Assembly (NCBI GenBank): GCA_900315075.1
Contig: OMXV01000025.1
Span: 1-55,050, forward strand
Direction of reading: 5' to 3'
DNA from: an uncultured Prevotellaceae bacterium
Lineage (GTDB): Bacteria > Bacteroidota > Bacteroidia > Bacteroidales > Bacteroidaceae
Length of the DNA stretch: 55,050 nt
Below the pieces are notes generated by a model. That model saw only the letters and a list, made by a program, of their open reading frames with translations. It made no database searches and was not told where the DNA came from. This document shows, piece by piece, positions 1-6,990 of the stretch (position 1 is the first letter of the stretch; each line of letters starts with the position of its first letter). The translations under genes were made by a program, and so were the position numbers.

Positions 1-83
1 ACAAAGAGGTATAAACATGTACGGAAGTGTACAAAAAGTGGCCATCTTGGTGTACAAAGGTGTATTCATTCCTAAAAAATCAG

Positions 84-114
84 TTGGAGCATAGACAAAA
101 TACTTATAACTTTG
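84..114 (+). promoter_or_regulatory. Bacteroidetes-type promoter of a truncated gene
   Basis: TTG at 84-86 and TAACTTTG at 107-114 fit the Bacteroidetes -33/-7 pattern, with a 20-bp gap. An ATG follows at 165, but only a stub of its gene survives. The preceding 80 bases repeat TGTAC several times (17-56), which could be an operator or a gene end; I cannot assign it. Confidence 0.5.
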
Positions 115-164
115 CGCCAACTAAAACAATAGCTTAACCAAATCTTATAAATACTAAAACAATT

Positions 165-236
165 ATGAAAAAATTAATTCTTTTTAGCTATAATACTCCC
201 GCTTTTTCGGACCAGTGCATAAGTCAAACAAAATAA
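165..236 (+). pseudogene. 5' stub of a gene cut by the IS3-type element
   Basis: The ATG at 165 opens MKKLILF, which looks like the start of a signal peptide, but the frame runs into the left end of the IS3-type element (inverted repeat at 203-212) and stops after 23 codons. A Bacteroidetes-type promoter lies upstream at 84-114. The rest of the gene is not recognisable on the far side of the element, so either more than the IS insertion happened or the gene was lost. Its identity cannot be given. Confidence 0.4.
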
Positions 237-242
237 AATTAG

Positions 243-250
243 TAACTTTG
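243..250 (+). promoter_or_regulatory. -7 box of the IS3 transposase
   Basis: TAACTTTG at 243-250 matches TAnnTTTG. The orfA ATG is at 258, only 7 nt beyond the box, so the transcript would be leaderless or nearly so. This fits low transposase expression, which is an inference. Confidence 0.55.
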
Positions 251-257
251 CACAATT

Positions 258-572
258 ATGGGAAAAACTACAAGACGTAAGCACACGGCCGAGTTCAAGG
301 CCAAAGTGGCAATCGAGGCTCTTCGTGAGCAATCGACACTGAGTGAGTTGTCATCAAAGTATGAGCTTTCACAGGCTCAGATTAGCCGTTGGAAGTCTGA
401 GTTTCTGAAGAATGCGGCAGCAGCCTTTGGCGGCAGCACTGAGCGCACCGAGAAAGACATCCAGGCTGAGCGCGACCGCCACCTTCGAAAGATTGGTGAG
501 TTGGAGATGAAGCTGGATTTTGCAAAGCGGGCATCAAGAGCATTGGGGATACCGATGCCCGCAGACGACTAG
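258..572 (+). CDS. IS3-family transposase OrfA (HTH subunit)
   Basis: This 104-aa protein is the DNA-binding half of an IS3-family transposase. The N-terminal half (about residues 5-50) is the helix-turn-helix domain, seen in the pattern RRKHTAEFKAKVAIEAL and the following SQAQISRWK. The remainder is a short coiled coil, the leucine-zipper region of OrfA. OrfB lies in the -1 frame, which is open from position 500, so the active enzyme is expected to be an OrfAB fusion made by -1 ribosomal slippage. No canonical A6G heptamer is present in the overlap; T_TTT at 518-521 and A_AAG at 524-527 are the only simple slip sites I see. The start is fixed by the -7 box 7 nt upstream. Confidence 0.9.
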   Translation: MGKTTRRKHTAEFKAKVAIEALREQSTLSELSSKYELSQAQISRWKSEFLKNAAAAFGGSTERTEKDIQAERDRHLRKIGELEMKLDFAKRASRALGIPMPADD

Positions 573-589
573 TATCCCCTGGCTGCGGG

Positions 590-1378
590 TTGAGCGTGAA
601 CAGCCAGCTGGAGCTTCTTGGCATCAGCAAGGGTGCATACTACTACAAGCCCAAGGGTGAGTCCGCGGAGAGCCTTGAGATGATGAGGGAGATAGACAGG
701 GAGCACACGGAGCATCCCACCAAGGGCGTTGAGGGCATGGTGGATCACCTGCTCCTGCTGGGCTTCTTTGTCGGTCCCAAACGTGTCCGCAGGCTGATGC
801 GCAAGATGCGCATCACCGCGATATACCCGAGGAAAAGCCTGTCCAGACTTGGTCAGCCGCAGTACAGGATGCCCTATCTGCTCCGTGGCCTCGACATAAC
901 CCGCCCCAATCAGGTCTGGAGCATTGACATCACCTATATACCGATGCTTCACGGGTTCATGTACTTGAATGCGATAATAGACGTGTACAGCCGCAGTATC
1001 ATGGCATGGGGACTGCACAACACGCTGGACAAGGAGAACAGTATTGAGGTGCTCCGACTGGCAGCGAAAGCCCATGGCACGCCGGAGATCATCAACTCCG
1101 ACCAGGGCAGCCAGTATACGAGCAGCTTGTGGCTGTCCACTTGCGAGGGATTCGGCATCAGGGTCAGCATGGATGGCCGTGGACGCTGCAAGGACAACAT
1201 CTGGATAGAGCGCTTCTGGCGTACCATCAAGACGGAGTATGTCTATATCAACCCTGAGGACAACGTGCCTCGCCTGAGACAGGGCATTAGGGACTACATC
1301 GAGTATTACAACAACCGTTGCAGCCATCAAGGCATCAACCACCAGATACCGATGGAGAAATACAAACATGCGGCATGA
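590..1378 (+). CDS. IS3-family transposase OrfB (DDE integrase)
   Basis: This is the catalytic half of the IS3 transposase, with an rve integrase core. Catalytic acidic residues are visible as the D of WSIDITY, the D of NSDQGSQYTS and the E of DNIWIERFW. The C-terminus YNNRCSHQGINHQIPMEKY is typical. The in-frame TTG at 590 is nominal: the frame is open back to 500 and encodes RRRLVSPGCGLSV just upstream, the normal OrfA-OrfB junction, so the real product is probably the frameshift fusion. The frame is intact, so the element may still be active. Confidence 0.9.
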   Translation: MSVNSQLELLGISKGAYYYKPKGESAESLEMMREIDREHTEHPTKGVEGMVDHLLLLGFFVGPKRVRRLMRKMRITAIYPRKSLSRLGQPQYRMPYLLRGLDITRPNQVWSIDITYIPMLHGFMYLNAIIDVYSRSIMAWGLHNTLDKENSIEVLRLAAKAHGTPEIINSDQGSQYTSSLWLSTCEGFGIRVSMDGRGRCKDNIWIERFWRTIKTEYVYINPEDNVPRLRQGIRDYIEYYNNRCSHQGINHQIPMEKYKHAA

Positions 1379-1422
1379 GTGAAAATAGTCCGAAAAAACT
1401 ATGGCGCAACGGAATTTTTTTG

Positions 1423-1524
1423 TATCTTTGTCGCACCCAAGAAAGGACGACGGTGAAACTTTACGCTGTTGTCAAAGAAATGGCCGGGGCATCGAGCCCC
1501 GCCCATTTCTACCCAAGAAAGGAC
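1423..1524 (+). repeat. Promoter-like box, then a hairpin between 14-bp direct repeats
   Basis: TATCTTTG at 1423-1430 fits a -7 box. ACCCAAGAAAGGAC occurs at 1435-1448 and again at 1511-1524. Between them 1477-1509 forms a 14-bp stem with one mismatch (GAAATGGCCGGGGC, loop ATCGA, GCCCCGCCCATTTC). The open frame from 1401 to 1607 gives no recognisable protein and I do not call it. This may be a small structured RNA or a remnant of another element's end. Confidence 0.4.
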
Positions 1525-1607
1525 TCTGGCTCACATTGTCTGTTGTCTGCCTGGCGGGTCTGAAGGGTTGCGGTTATTGCCTTAGCAACATAGGGTCACT
1601 GGTCTGA

Positions 1608-1943
1608 GATTGGGGAGTACTATATGATAAACTTTGTTATTATGTCGTTGGCCAAATACATACTCATCAAAATAGATCGTTGAATCCATCTCCGTCATAC
1701 TATACTAATGGCGGTAGCAGCTATGGAGATTTTGGCTTTTCATTATATCATGACTCACTTCCTGTTTTTACAATTGGACACGACAATAAGATATACGGTC
1801 TAATAGGATATTATAATGCTTCAAATTATCCAACTTATTTAAAAATTAAAATGACTACTCATGATTCATTAAGACAAAATCTTCTTAATGGTACTACAAG
1901 TTTGTATAGAGTTATTCAAAATTTACCCCCAATAAAGAAATGA
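1608..1943 (+). pseudogene. C-terminal fragment of a JAMM/JAB-like toxin domain
   Basis: This frame is open from 1608 to a stop at 1943 but has no plausible start, so it looks like the tail of a larger protein, most likely an Rhs toxin tip. It reads YYVVGQIHTHQN, then about 20 residues later SSYGD. The H-x-H followed by S-x-x-D is the zinc-binding arrangement of JAMM/JAB metallopeptidases, which are known among C-terminal toxin domains of polymorphic toxins. The usual upstream glutamate is missing from the fragment. The base composition is AT-rich, like the other tails here. The stop codon overlaps the next start by 4 nt (ATGA, 1940-1943), the usual toxin-immunity layout. The function is inferred from these motifs only. 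Confidence 0.45.
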
Positions 1944-2500
1944 TGAAAGTTTATCACCTGTATATTTTGTGCATATTGTTCTCATTTACATCATGTTTTA
2001 ATAAACAACCAAAAATGTTGTTTGTTGACAACAGGATAGATGAGCATCTAAATAAATACATCAGCAATCATCCTAATTATACTTCCATTCTAATCATGTC
2101 ATCCACCCGTTTACTTTTACACAATGGAAATAATGATATTTCTGGGGTTTTGATTGGCCCGATGTACGATGGTTTTATTGATAGTCATGATGATTTACAT
2201 GTAAGATATTTGACTACCTATTTAGGAAAACAAATATATATTGACTCCGCTGCTTTAACAATAACTAATCTAAAAGTGCAAAAATGCAAGGAAATAGCAT
2301 ATTGCGAACGAGATAGTTTTTTATTATTAGATTATGGATATTTTAAGCATTATGAAAAAGATGTTTTTATAAACTTCATCAAGAGGGCGATTGTTTTAAA
2401 TATTCTTGTTAAAAACGGCAATATAACAAATATAGAAGCATTTAATGCAGACTCCATATACCTACCAGTATTTATAGATGAGGAGGAAAGTGATGAATAA
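1940..2500 (+). CDS. Lipoprotein, candidate immunity partner
   Basis: This 186-aa lipoprotein has a signal peptide ending in a lipobox (LFSFTSC, cysteine at residue 19). No known domain is recognised. Its ATG overlaps the stop of the preceding toxin-tail fragment by 4 nt, so the two would be translationally coupled. Position, size, AT-rich composition and lipoprotein signal fit an immunity protein acting in the periplasm or at the membrane against the JAMM-like tip, but that is inference from context. The C-terminus is acidic (EEESDE). Confidence 0.55.
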   Translation: MMKVYHLYILCILFSFTSCFNKQPKMLFVDNRIDEHLNKYISNHPNYTSILIMSSTRLLLHNGNNDISGVLIGPMYDGFIDSHDDLHVRYLTTYLGKQIYIDSAALTITNLKVQKCKEIAYCERDSFLLLDYGYFKHYEKDVFINFIKRAIVLNILVKNGNITNIEAFNADSIYLPVFIDEEESDE

Positions 2501-2616
2501 ATTTTTTAATCCTTGTATTACTGAAACTAAGTTTTATATTCGTTTTTTCAACTGTCTTTTCTTTATGGGAATATGATGTTAGAATCAAAGAGATAATAAT
2601 CACTACGAAAATATGA
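2493..2616 (+). pseudogene. Small membrane peptide frameshifted in a T6 tract
   Basis: The ATG at 2493 starts MNKF and then meets TTTTTT. In the frame reached with one T fewer, the product would be a hydrophobic peptide of about 40 residues (FLILVLLKLSFIFVFSTVF, then a short charged tail). Its stop at 2614-2616 overlaps the next ATG at 2613. As written, the frame is broken. It may be a decayed or phase-variable small membrane protein belonging to the module before it, or chance. Confidence 0.25.
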
Positions 2617-3944
2617 GGAACCACACCAACACCTATGTCCCCAACGGCAATCTCACCTACGAGTCTGTCTCAAGGAAACAATATGACTGTAGCATGACAC
2701 CTTGTATCACAGAGCGTCACTTGTCATGGGACTGCAAGGACCGGCTCCACGGCATCTCTGACAACGGGGAGGAGGACTCCGTTGCCTCCATGTATGGGTG
2801 GTTTGGTGTGCCCTACGAGGTGCGACATGCCAACAGCAGGGGGCGGGGTGCCCACATGTATTTCCCCATCACCCGGACAGACAGTGAGGGCAACACCGTG
2901 GAGACCTCTGGGGAAGGTTCACAGCGCAGCCATCCCGACACCCTTGGCGAGGGACCGGTATATTTCTACCACCGCGACCATCTCGGCAGCACGATGTCGG
3001 TGACCGACAGCCTCGGCAACACCATCCAGCAGGTGGAATACACACCATGGGGTGAGGTCTTTGTCGAGCAACGCAGCGGTAATTCCGACTTCTCCACGCC
3101 CTACCTCTTCAACGGCAAGGAGTTAGACGAGGAGACCGGGCTGTACTACTACGGCGCAAGATACTATGACCCGAAGATGAGCGTGTGGTACTCGACCGAC
3201 CCGATGCAAATGGACTACCCATGGGTGAGTACGTATGGGTATTGTCTGGGGAATCCAATCAATTCCTTAGATTCTGAAGGAAATAGAGTTATTTTTATAA
3301 ATGGATACTATAATACAGGTATTTTATCCGCACTTACTGGACAGTATGGAGGTGAAAAATATTGGGGGACTTCCTTTGTGAATGCAGGGATGAACTATTT
3401 TGGAGAAAGTAGCAAAACGCCCTATTTTATTGACGGACGAGGCAAGTGGAATTCTTCTGGTATAGAAAGATTTAATGCTGGGGTTAAATATGCAAAAACT
3501 CATTTCTCGGAATTAATCAGTGGTCTGGCTGAAGGTGAGCCAATCAATTTTGTGTCTCATAGTATGGGGTCAGCATATGCCGAAGGAATGATTTCCTATT
3601 TTATTAGTCAAAATGTGAAAATTGGAGAAGTAATACATCTATCTTCTGCGGATTCATCCGACTTCAAAACAAATTCACCTAACACATATCAACTGCAATA
3701 TGAGTATGATCCAATACTATTATATAAAAATTTTGGAGAAAATGACTTAATCCAGGGAGTAAAACGATTTGGAATCATAAAATACGATGGTTCAATTAGT
3801 TATAGTCATGGAAAATCAAAATTTGATGCTAATACTTGGAATGCTTTAAAAGATTTAAAATCAATAAAATTATTGTACAAAGAAAACGTTAATAATTATT
3901 TTGGGAACTATATACCTGTTGTCCCCGATTATTCTTTTAAATAA
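2613..3944 (+). CDS. Truncated Rhs core protein with alpha/beta-hydrolase-like C-terminal tip
   Basis: This 443-aa protein carries only the end of an Rhs/YD-repeat shell. Around residues 115-215 is the Rhs core (FYHRDHLGSTMSVTD, YLFNGKELDEETGLYYYGARYYDP), ending at GNPINSLDSEGN. After the core the DNA changes from GC-rich to AT-rich, marking the variable tip. The tip contains NFVSHSMGSAYAEG, a nucleophile elbow of the lipase/alpha-beta hydrolase type with a candidate catalytic serine, and a later histidine in YSHGK. The first 100 residues start like an Rhs repeat (YVPNGNLTYES) but then diverge, suggesting internal deletion. No signal peptide or shell is present, so it resembles an orphan tip rather than a complete effector. 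No immunity gene follows directly: a terminator and an IS1595-type element come next. Confidence 0.7.
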   Translation: MRNHTNTYVPNGNLTYESVSRKQYDCSMTPCITERHLSWDCKDRLHGISDNGEEDSVASMYGWFGVPYEVRHANSRGRGAHMYFPITRTDSEGNTVETSGEGSQRSHPDTLGEGPVYFYHRDHLGSTMSVTDSLGNTIQQVEYTPWGEVFVEQRSGNSDFSTPYLFNGKELDEETGLYYYGARYYDPKMSVWYSTDPMQMDYPWVSTYGYCLGNPINSLDSEGNRVIFINGYYNTGILSALTGQYGGEKYWGTSFVNAGMNYFGESSKTPYFIDGRGKWNSSGIERFNAGVKYAKTHFSELISGLAEGEPINFVSHSMGSAYAEGMISYFISQNVKIGEVIHLSSADSSDFKTNSPNTYQLQYEYDPILLYKNFGENDLIQGVKRFGIIKYDGSISYSHGKSKFDANTWNALKDLKSIKLLYKENVNNYFGNYIPVVPDYSFK

Positions 3945-3962
3945 ATATGCACATTTTTATAC

Positions 3963-3997
3963 AAAATTCCAATTTCTAAGGAAGTTGGAATTTTTTT
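3963..3997 (+). terminator. Rho-independent terminator
   Basis: AAAATTCCAA (3963-3972) pairs with TTGGAATTTT (from 3985), followed by a run of T. It closes the Rhs/alpha-beta hydrolase gene. From 3998 to 4117 I see only AT-rich sequence. Confidence 0.65.
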
Positions 3998-4117
3998 GTA
4001 TCTATTTTTTACTAACACTTTTTAACATCATATATACATAGTATATATGAATAGTTAAACTATGCTAGAAACTTAAAGATTTTTCCCAAATTATTCGTTT
4101 TTTACTGGACTTTTTTA

Positions 4118-4125
4118 TAACTTTG
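4118..4125 (+). promoter_or_regulatory. -7 box of the IS1595-type transposase
   Basis: TAACTTTG at 4118-4125 fits TAnnTTTG and lies 46 nt before the transposase ATG at 4172. Confidence 0.5.
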
Positions 4126-4171
4126 TATTACCATTAAGACAGAGAATAATAAAAGAAAAAAACGAATTACT

Positions 4172-5176
4172 ATGATTAACTTTTCAATTTTCAAATCACT
4201 TATCGCAGTCATCAACCACTTCAATAATGAGGAAATCTGCAAGAAGACTCTTGCAGAGGTTCGTTGGGGTGATGATGTGGTTTGCCCACATTGTGGCAAA
4301 CACCACTGCACAAAACGTGCTGATGGTCGTTTTCGCTGCAATGCTTGCAAGCATAATTTCTCTTGTCTTACAGGTACTATGTTTGAGAACACCAAACTCC
4401 CACTTCAAAAGTGGTTTGTAGCCATGTATCTTATGTCCTCACATAAGAAAGGTGTTTCCTCTTGTCAGATTATGCGTGACTGTGAGGTCACTCAAAAGAC
4501 TGCATGGTTCATCTTGCAGAAAATCCGTGACAATATGGGTCAGTCTGACATCAAGGCACTCATGGGCACTGTCGAAATGGATGAAATGTATCTTGGTGGT
4601 AGGGAAGCCAACAAGCACCAAGACAAGCACGTAGAGGGCACACAGGGTAGGTCTACAAAGACCAAAACCCCTATCTTTGGAATGCAGCAGCGCAACGGAA
4701 ACGTGGTGGCTATAAAGGTAGAGAATACCCAAGGAGCAACCCTTATGCCTATCGTGGAGCAGTTTGTTGAGTCTGGCACAACCACCTACACTGACGAAGC
4801 CACTATCTACAACAAACTGACTGAAAATGGCTATATCCATCAGTTTGTTAACCATAGTCAGAGAGAGTATGTTCGTGCTTCTGACATCCACACCAATAGC
4901 ATTGAGGGCTTTTGGGCACACTTCAAGAGAGTTATTTTCAGCACCTATCATATGGTTTCCAAGGACTATTTGCAGCGTTATATTGACGAGCAGGTGTATC
5001 GTTGGAATACTCGCAAGGAGAGTGCTTCCTATCGTTTTGAGGATATGTTCAAGAGGGCAGCAAAGTCGTTTGACTACACTGATGTATTGGCACTTTCAAG
5101 CGTGGTCAGCATTGAGCATTTTAGGGAGTATAGGGTAATGTATTATAACCTTTGGAAAAGCACTCATTGTGCATAA
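4172..5176 (+). CDS. IS1595-family (ISXO2-like) transposase
   Basis: This 334-aa protein begins with a zinc-ribbon (CPHCGKHHC ... CNACKHNFS, about residues 38-65), then GTMFENTKLPLQKWFVAMYLM, a signature of ISXO2/IS1595 transposases. The DDE-like core follows (VEMDEMYLGG, TYTDEATIY, NSIEGFWAHFKR). Length and motif order are normal and the frame is intact. I cannot fix the element's terminal repeats. It separates the alpha/beta-hydrolase Rhs tip from whatever followed it. A partial copy of a related transposase tail lies directly downstream (5183-5275). Confidence 0.9.
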   Translation: MINFSIFKSLIAVINHFNNEEICKKTLAEVRWGDDVVCPHCGKHHCTKRADGRFRCNACKHNFSCLTGTMFENTKLPLQKWFVAMYLMSSHKKGVSSCQIMRDCEVTQKTAWFILQKIRDNMGQSDIKALMGTVEMDEMYLGGREANKHQDKHVEGTQGRSTKTKTPIFGMQQRNGNVVAIKVENTQGATLMPIVEQFVESGTTTYTDEATIYNKLTENGYIHQFVNHSQREYVRASDIHTNSIEGFWAHFKRVIFSTYHMVSKDYLQRYIDEQVYRWNTRKESASYRFEDMFKRAAKSFDYTDVLALSSVVSIEHFREYRVMYYNLWKSTHCA

Positions 5177-5182
5177 ACATAA

Positions 5183-5275
5183 GAAGCATCCCAATCGGAA
5201 CGCTTCTCTGATATGTTCAACAAGTCCATTGGCTTGATTGTCACTTGGAATGAATTGAAATTGTGTGTGGCTTAA
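5183..5275 (+). pseudogene. Tail of a second IS1595-type transposase
   Basis: Read in frame after a stop at 5180, this short stretch encodes EASQSERFSDMFNKS, resembling the KESASYRFEDMFKRA segment near the end of the intact transposase just upstream, and then runs to a natural stop at 5273-5275. It is therefore most likely the 3' remnant of another, diverged copy. Its stop overlaps the stop of the convergent minus-strand gene. Confidence 0.5.
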
Positions 5276-6312
5276 CGAATGTTTCTTCTTATACATTCAG
5301 AAACAATTTTATCTATATTTCTTCTGATAGATTCATTTTGTAATTTATTGTATTCCATTTCAAGTTCTTCTATACTATGACATGGTTTAGTACAAATATT
5401 TCCATTAGGGTCTTTAAGTACAATTTCATTTCCCGTTCCATCTGGATAGTAGATTGAATAGCCTTTGTCTATACCTAATTTTTTGTTTCTATATTGTAAA
5501 AATCTATTTCCTTGCATATATTTTTTACCGTGATAAGAATCATGTGGTATACCATCATAATAACTCCCATATTTGCCAAATCCTTCTCTTCCAATTGTTA
5601 ATGCTTTTCCGGCTGCCTTATCTGCCAAAGATGCTGATACTTCGTTTAGTCTTATTGTTTGTTTAACTGTTTCAGCAATTATCTGTTTCAATTCAGATTC
5701 TCTCAGTTTAATTGTTTGTTTCATATTTCTATTCTTTTTATATTGTTTATTTTCGTTAGTTGTATCTGTGCTATTATTATCTTCATTGTCATCAACATCT
5801 TTTTCTTGTGAATTATTGGATAAAAGGTATTTTTGTAGTACCTTTGCAACAGTTAAGGGATTTGCATTAGAAGTATCGCTTGGTTGAGAAGTAGACGTAG
5901 TGCTATGATGGACAATGTTACTTTGAAGCATATCCCTTATTTGCGTGTTATCAAATAGTCTTATTGAATATGGAGAAATCTTCTTTTGGGCATTTCTTGT
6001 GTTTACAACACAGCAAATATACCTAATTCCACCAATACTAATAGGTGCTGCTGTAACTCCTGTTTTTAAATTCTTGTTATGTCCTTTTCTCCAAGGTTGA
6101 ATGATTACTCCCTTTTCAATTACAATAGGAACAGCCAAGATGGATGATTTCATTATTTCATTTCCACCCATATAGTGATAATATAAGTTCTGAACAGAAG
6201 ATTTTTCCATGCCTAATTTTGTTATGACCCTATTGACATAATCTTCACCTTCAACCCCCACAAATTCATCACCATTCAGTGATACTATTGGTGCATCATT
6301 TATTAAGTCCAT
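5272..6312 (-). CDS. Phage-polyvalent-like protein, possible BECR-fold nuclease domain
   Basis: This 346-aa, AT-rich minus-strand gene stands alone among plus-strand Rhs remnants. Residues about 55-125 (SSILAVPIVIEKG, TAAPISIGGIRYICCVVNTRN, PYSIRLFD) resemble the Barnase-EndoU-ColicinE5/D-RelE-like nuclease domain found in phage large polyvalent proteins. A polar, low-complexity linker rich in N, D, S and T follows. Then comes MKQTIKLRESELKQIIAETV, a helix of the kind seen in Bacteroidales phage and mobile-element proteins, then a YYDG/YHGKKY-rich C-terminus. It may be a fragment of a much larger phage protein, or a small nuclease or toxin in its own right. The domain call is from pattern memory and is uncertain. 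A terminator-like hairpin (6361-6393) lies just upstream of its start. Confidence 0.45.
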   Translation of the reverse strand: MDLINDAPIVSLNGDEFVGVEGEDYVNRVITKLGMEKSSVQNLYYHYMGGNEIMKSSILAVPIVIEKGVIIQPWRKGHNKNLKTGVTAAPISIGGIRYICCVVNTRNAQKKISPYSIRLFDNTQIRDMLQSNIVHHSTTSTSQPSDTSNANPLTVAKVLQKYLLSNNSQEKDVDDNEDNNSTDTTNENKQYKKNRNMKQTIKLRESELKQIIAETVKQTIRLNEVSASLADKAAGKALTIGREGFGKYGSYYDGIPHDSYHGKKYMQGNRFLQYRNKKLGIDKGYSIYYPDGTGNEIVLKDPNGNICTKPCHSIEELEMEYNKLQNESIRRNIDKIVSECIRRNIR

Positions 6313-6360
6313 AAATGTTGATATATACTTTTAATATAAATATCAAAAAAAAAAGAAAAA

Positions 6361-6393
6361 TGTCACCCCATAGCATTTTGGGTGACATTTTTT
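6361..6393. terminator. Bidirectional terminator hairpin
   Basis: TGTCACCC (6361-6368) pairs with GGGTGACA (6380-6387), with A-rich sequence on one side and a T run on the other, so it can terminate in both directions. It separates the minus-strand nuclease-like gene from the next toxin tail. Confidence 0.65.
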
Positions 6394-6425
6394 TGAAATA
6401 CTGTATATTTATACTAAAGACCTAT

Positions 6426-6451
6426 TCGGGGACAACAGGTATATAGTTCCC
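6426..6451 (-). repeat. 26-bp inverted copy of the end of the Rhs hydrolase gene
   Basis: The reverse complement of 6426-6451 is identical to 3903-3928, which encodes GNYIPVVP near the C-terminus of the alpha/beta-hydrolase Rhs protein. The two copies face each other across the IS1595-type transposase and the nuclease-like gene. Confidence 0.85.
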
Positions 6452-6600
6452 ATTATTTTTATGGTCAGTATTCATTTATAATACCTGAAGGAGTATATAC
6501 TACAGGAAGTACCAGTAACACAGAATTCAAATTTTAGTATATCAATGGGTCTTATTATTCACATAAAACAAATAACGATTATTATGGACCACCAAAATGA
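6452..6600 (+). pseudogene. Rhs-type toxin tail fragment with an internal stop
   Basis: The plus frame reads YGQYSFIIPEGVYTTGSTSN up to a TAG at 6535-6537, then continues in the same frame as YINGSYYSHKTNNDYYGPPK to a TGA at 6598-6600. A single nonsense change in a toxin tail would explain this. The final stop overlaps an ATG at 6597 (ATGA), the same toxin-immunity overlap as at 1940. No upstream part of this toxin survives. The domain is not recognised. Confidence 0.35.
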
Positions 6601-6943
6601 AAGTATTTCTATTACTTGTTTTTTCTACTATTTGATTCATGTTATATTAGTGCTCATGGGCCTTTGGTTTATTTTGCTCATAGATATATTAAATATGATG
6701 TCAGAAGATCAGGTGATAGAGATGTGGAATAATGATACCATTAGATATATATGGGGACGTTTCTTTGTAGGGCTTATTATATGCCTATTTATATTTCTGC
6801 TCTTAATCACAGTGTCAATCCTCTTTTCATTATTCTCCTCGCAAATCCGCAGAATGAAATGGAAAAAGCACATTTTAATAGAAACAATTGTATTATTTTC
6901 ATGGCATACAATTATGACGTTTTATTATTTCAGCAATATATAA
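6584..6943 (+). CDS. Multi-pass membrane protein, candidate immunity protein
   Basis: About 119 aa with three hydrophobic segments (YYLIHVILVLMGLWFILLID, then FFVGLIICLFIFLLLITV, then ETIVLFSWHTIMTFYYF), so an integral membrane protein. No known family is recognised. It follows directly on a toxin-tail fragment and precedes the next Rhs core, the place of an immunity gene. The start is unsure: 6545 and 6584 are in frame, while the ATG at 6597 that overlaps the toxin stop is out of frame by one base and would join at a T6 tract, giving MKVFLLLVF before the shared hydrophobic part. Confidence 0.45.
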   Translation: MDHQNESISITCFFYYLIHVILVLMGLWFILLIDILNMMSEDQVIEMWNNDTIRYIWGRFFVGLIICLFIFLLLITVSILFSLFSSQIRRMKWKKHILIETIVLFSWHTIMTFYYFSNI

Positions 6944-6990
6944 TGCTAAGCATTGTGTTAAAAAAAGAAAAGGAGTATCACAACCTCAGG

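Larger units (their letters stand above)
203..1397 (+). mobile_element. IS3-family insertion sequence
   Basis: Inverted repeats TTTTTCGGAC (203-212) and GTCCGAAAAA (1388-1397) bracket two overlapping-phase transposase frames (258-572 and 590-1378), giving an element of about 1.2 kb, the usual IS3 size. I see no convincing target-site duplication directly outside these repeats, so the outer ends may be off by a few bases or the flanks may have been rearranged. Confidence 0.7.

Noticed and set aside
569-1369. 266-aa minus-strand frame opposite IS3 orfB
   Set aside because: It mirrors the transposase in the opposite strand, has no recognisable motif, and the plus-strand DDE motifs are clear.
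1401-1607. 68-codon frame behind the IS3-type element
   Set aside because: It spans the hairpin and direct repeats and gives a cysteine-rich, unrecognisable peptide; it is probably non-coding.
1401-1943. One protein from 1401 to 1943 with a readthrough TGA at 1605
   Set aside because: The two parts share a frame, but the first has no domain and different composition; the JAMM-like part fits better as a toxin-tail remnant.
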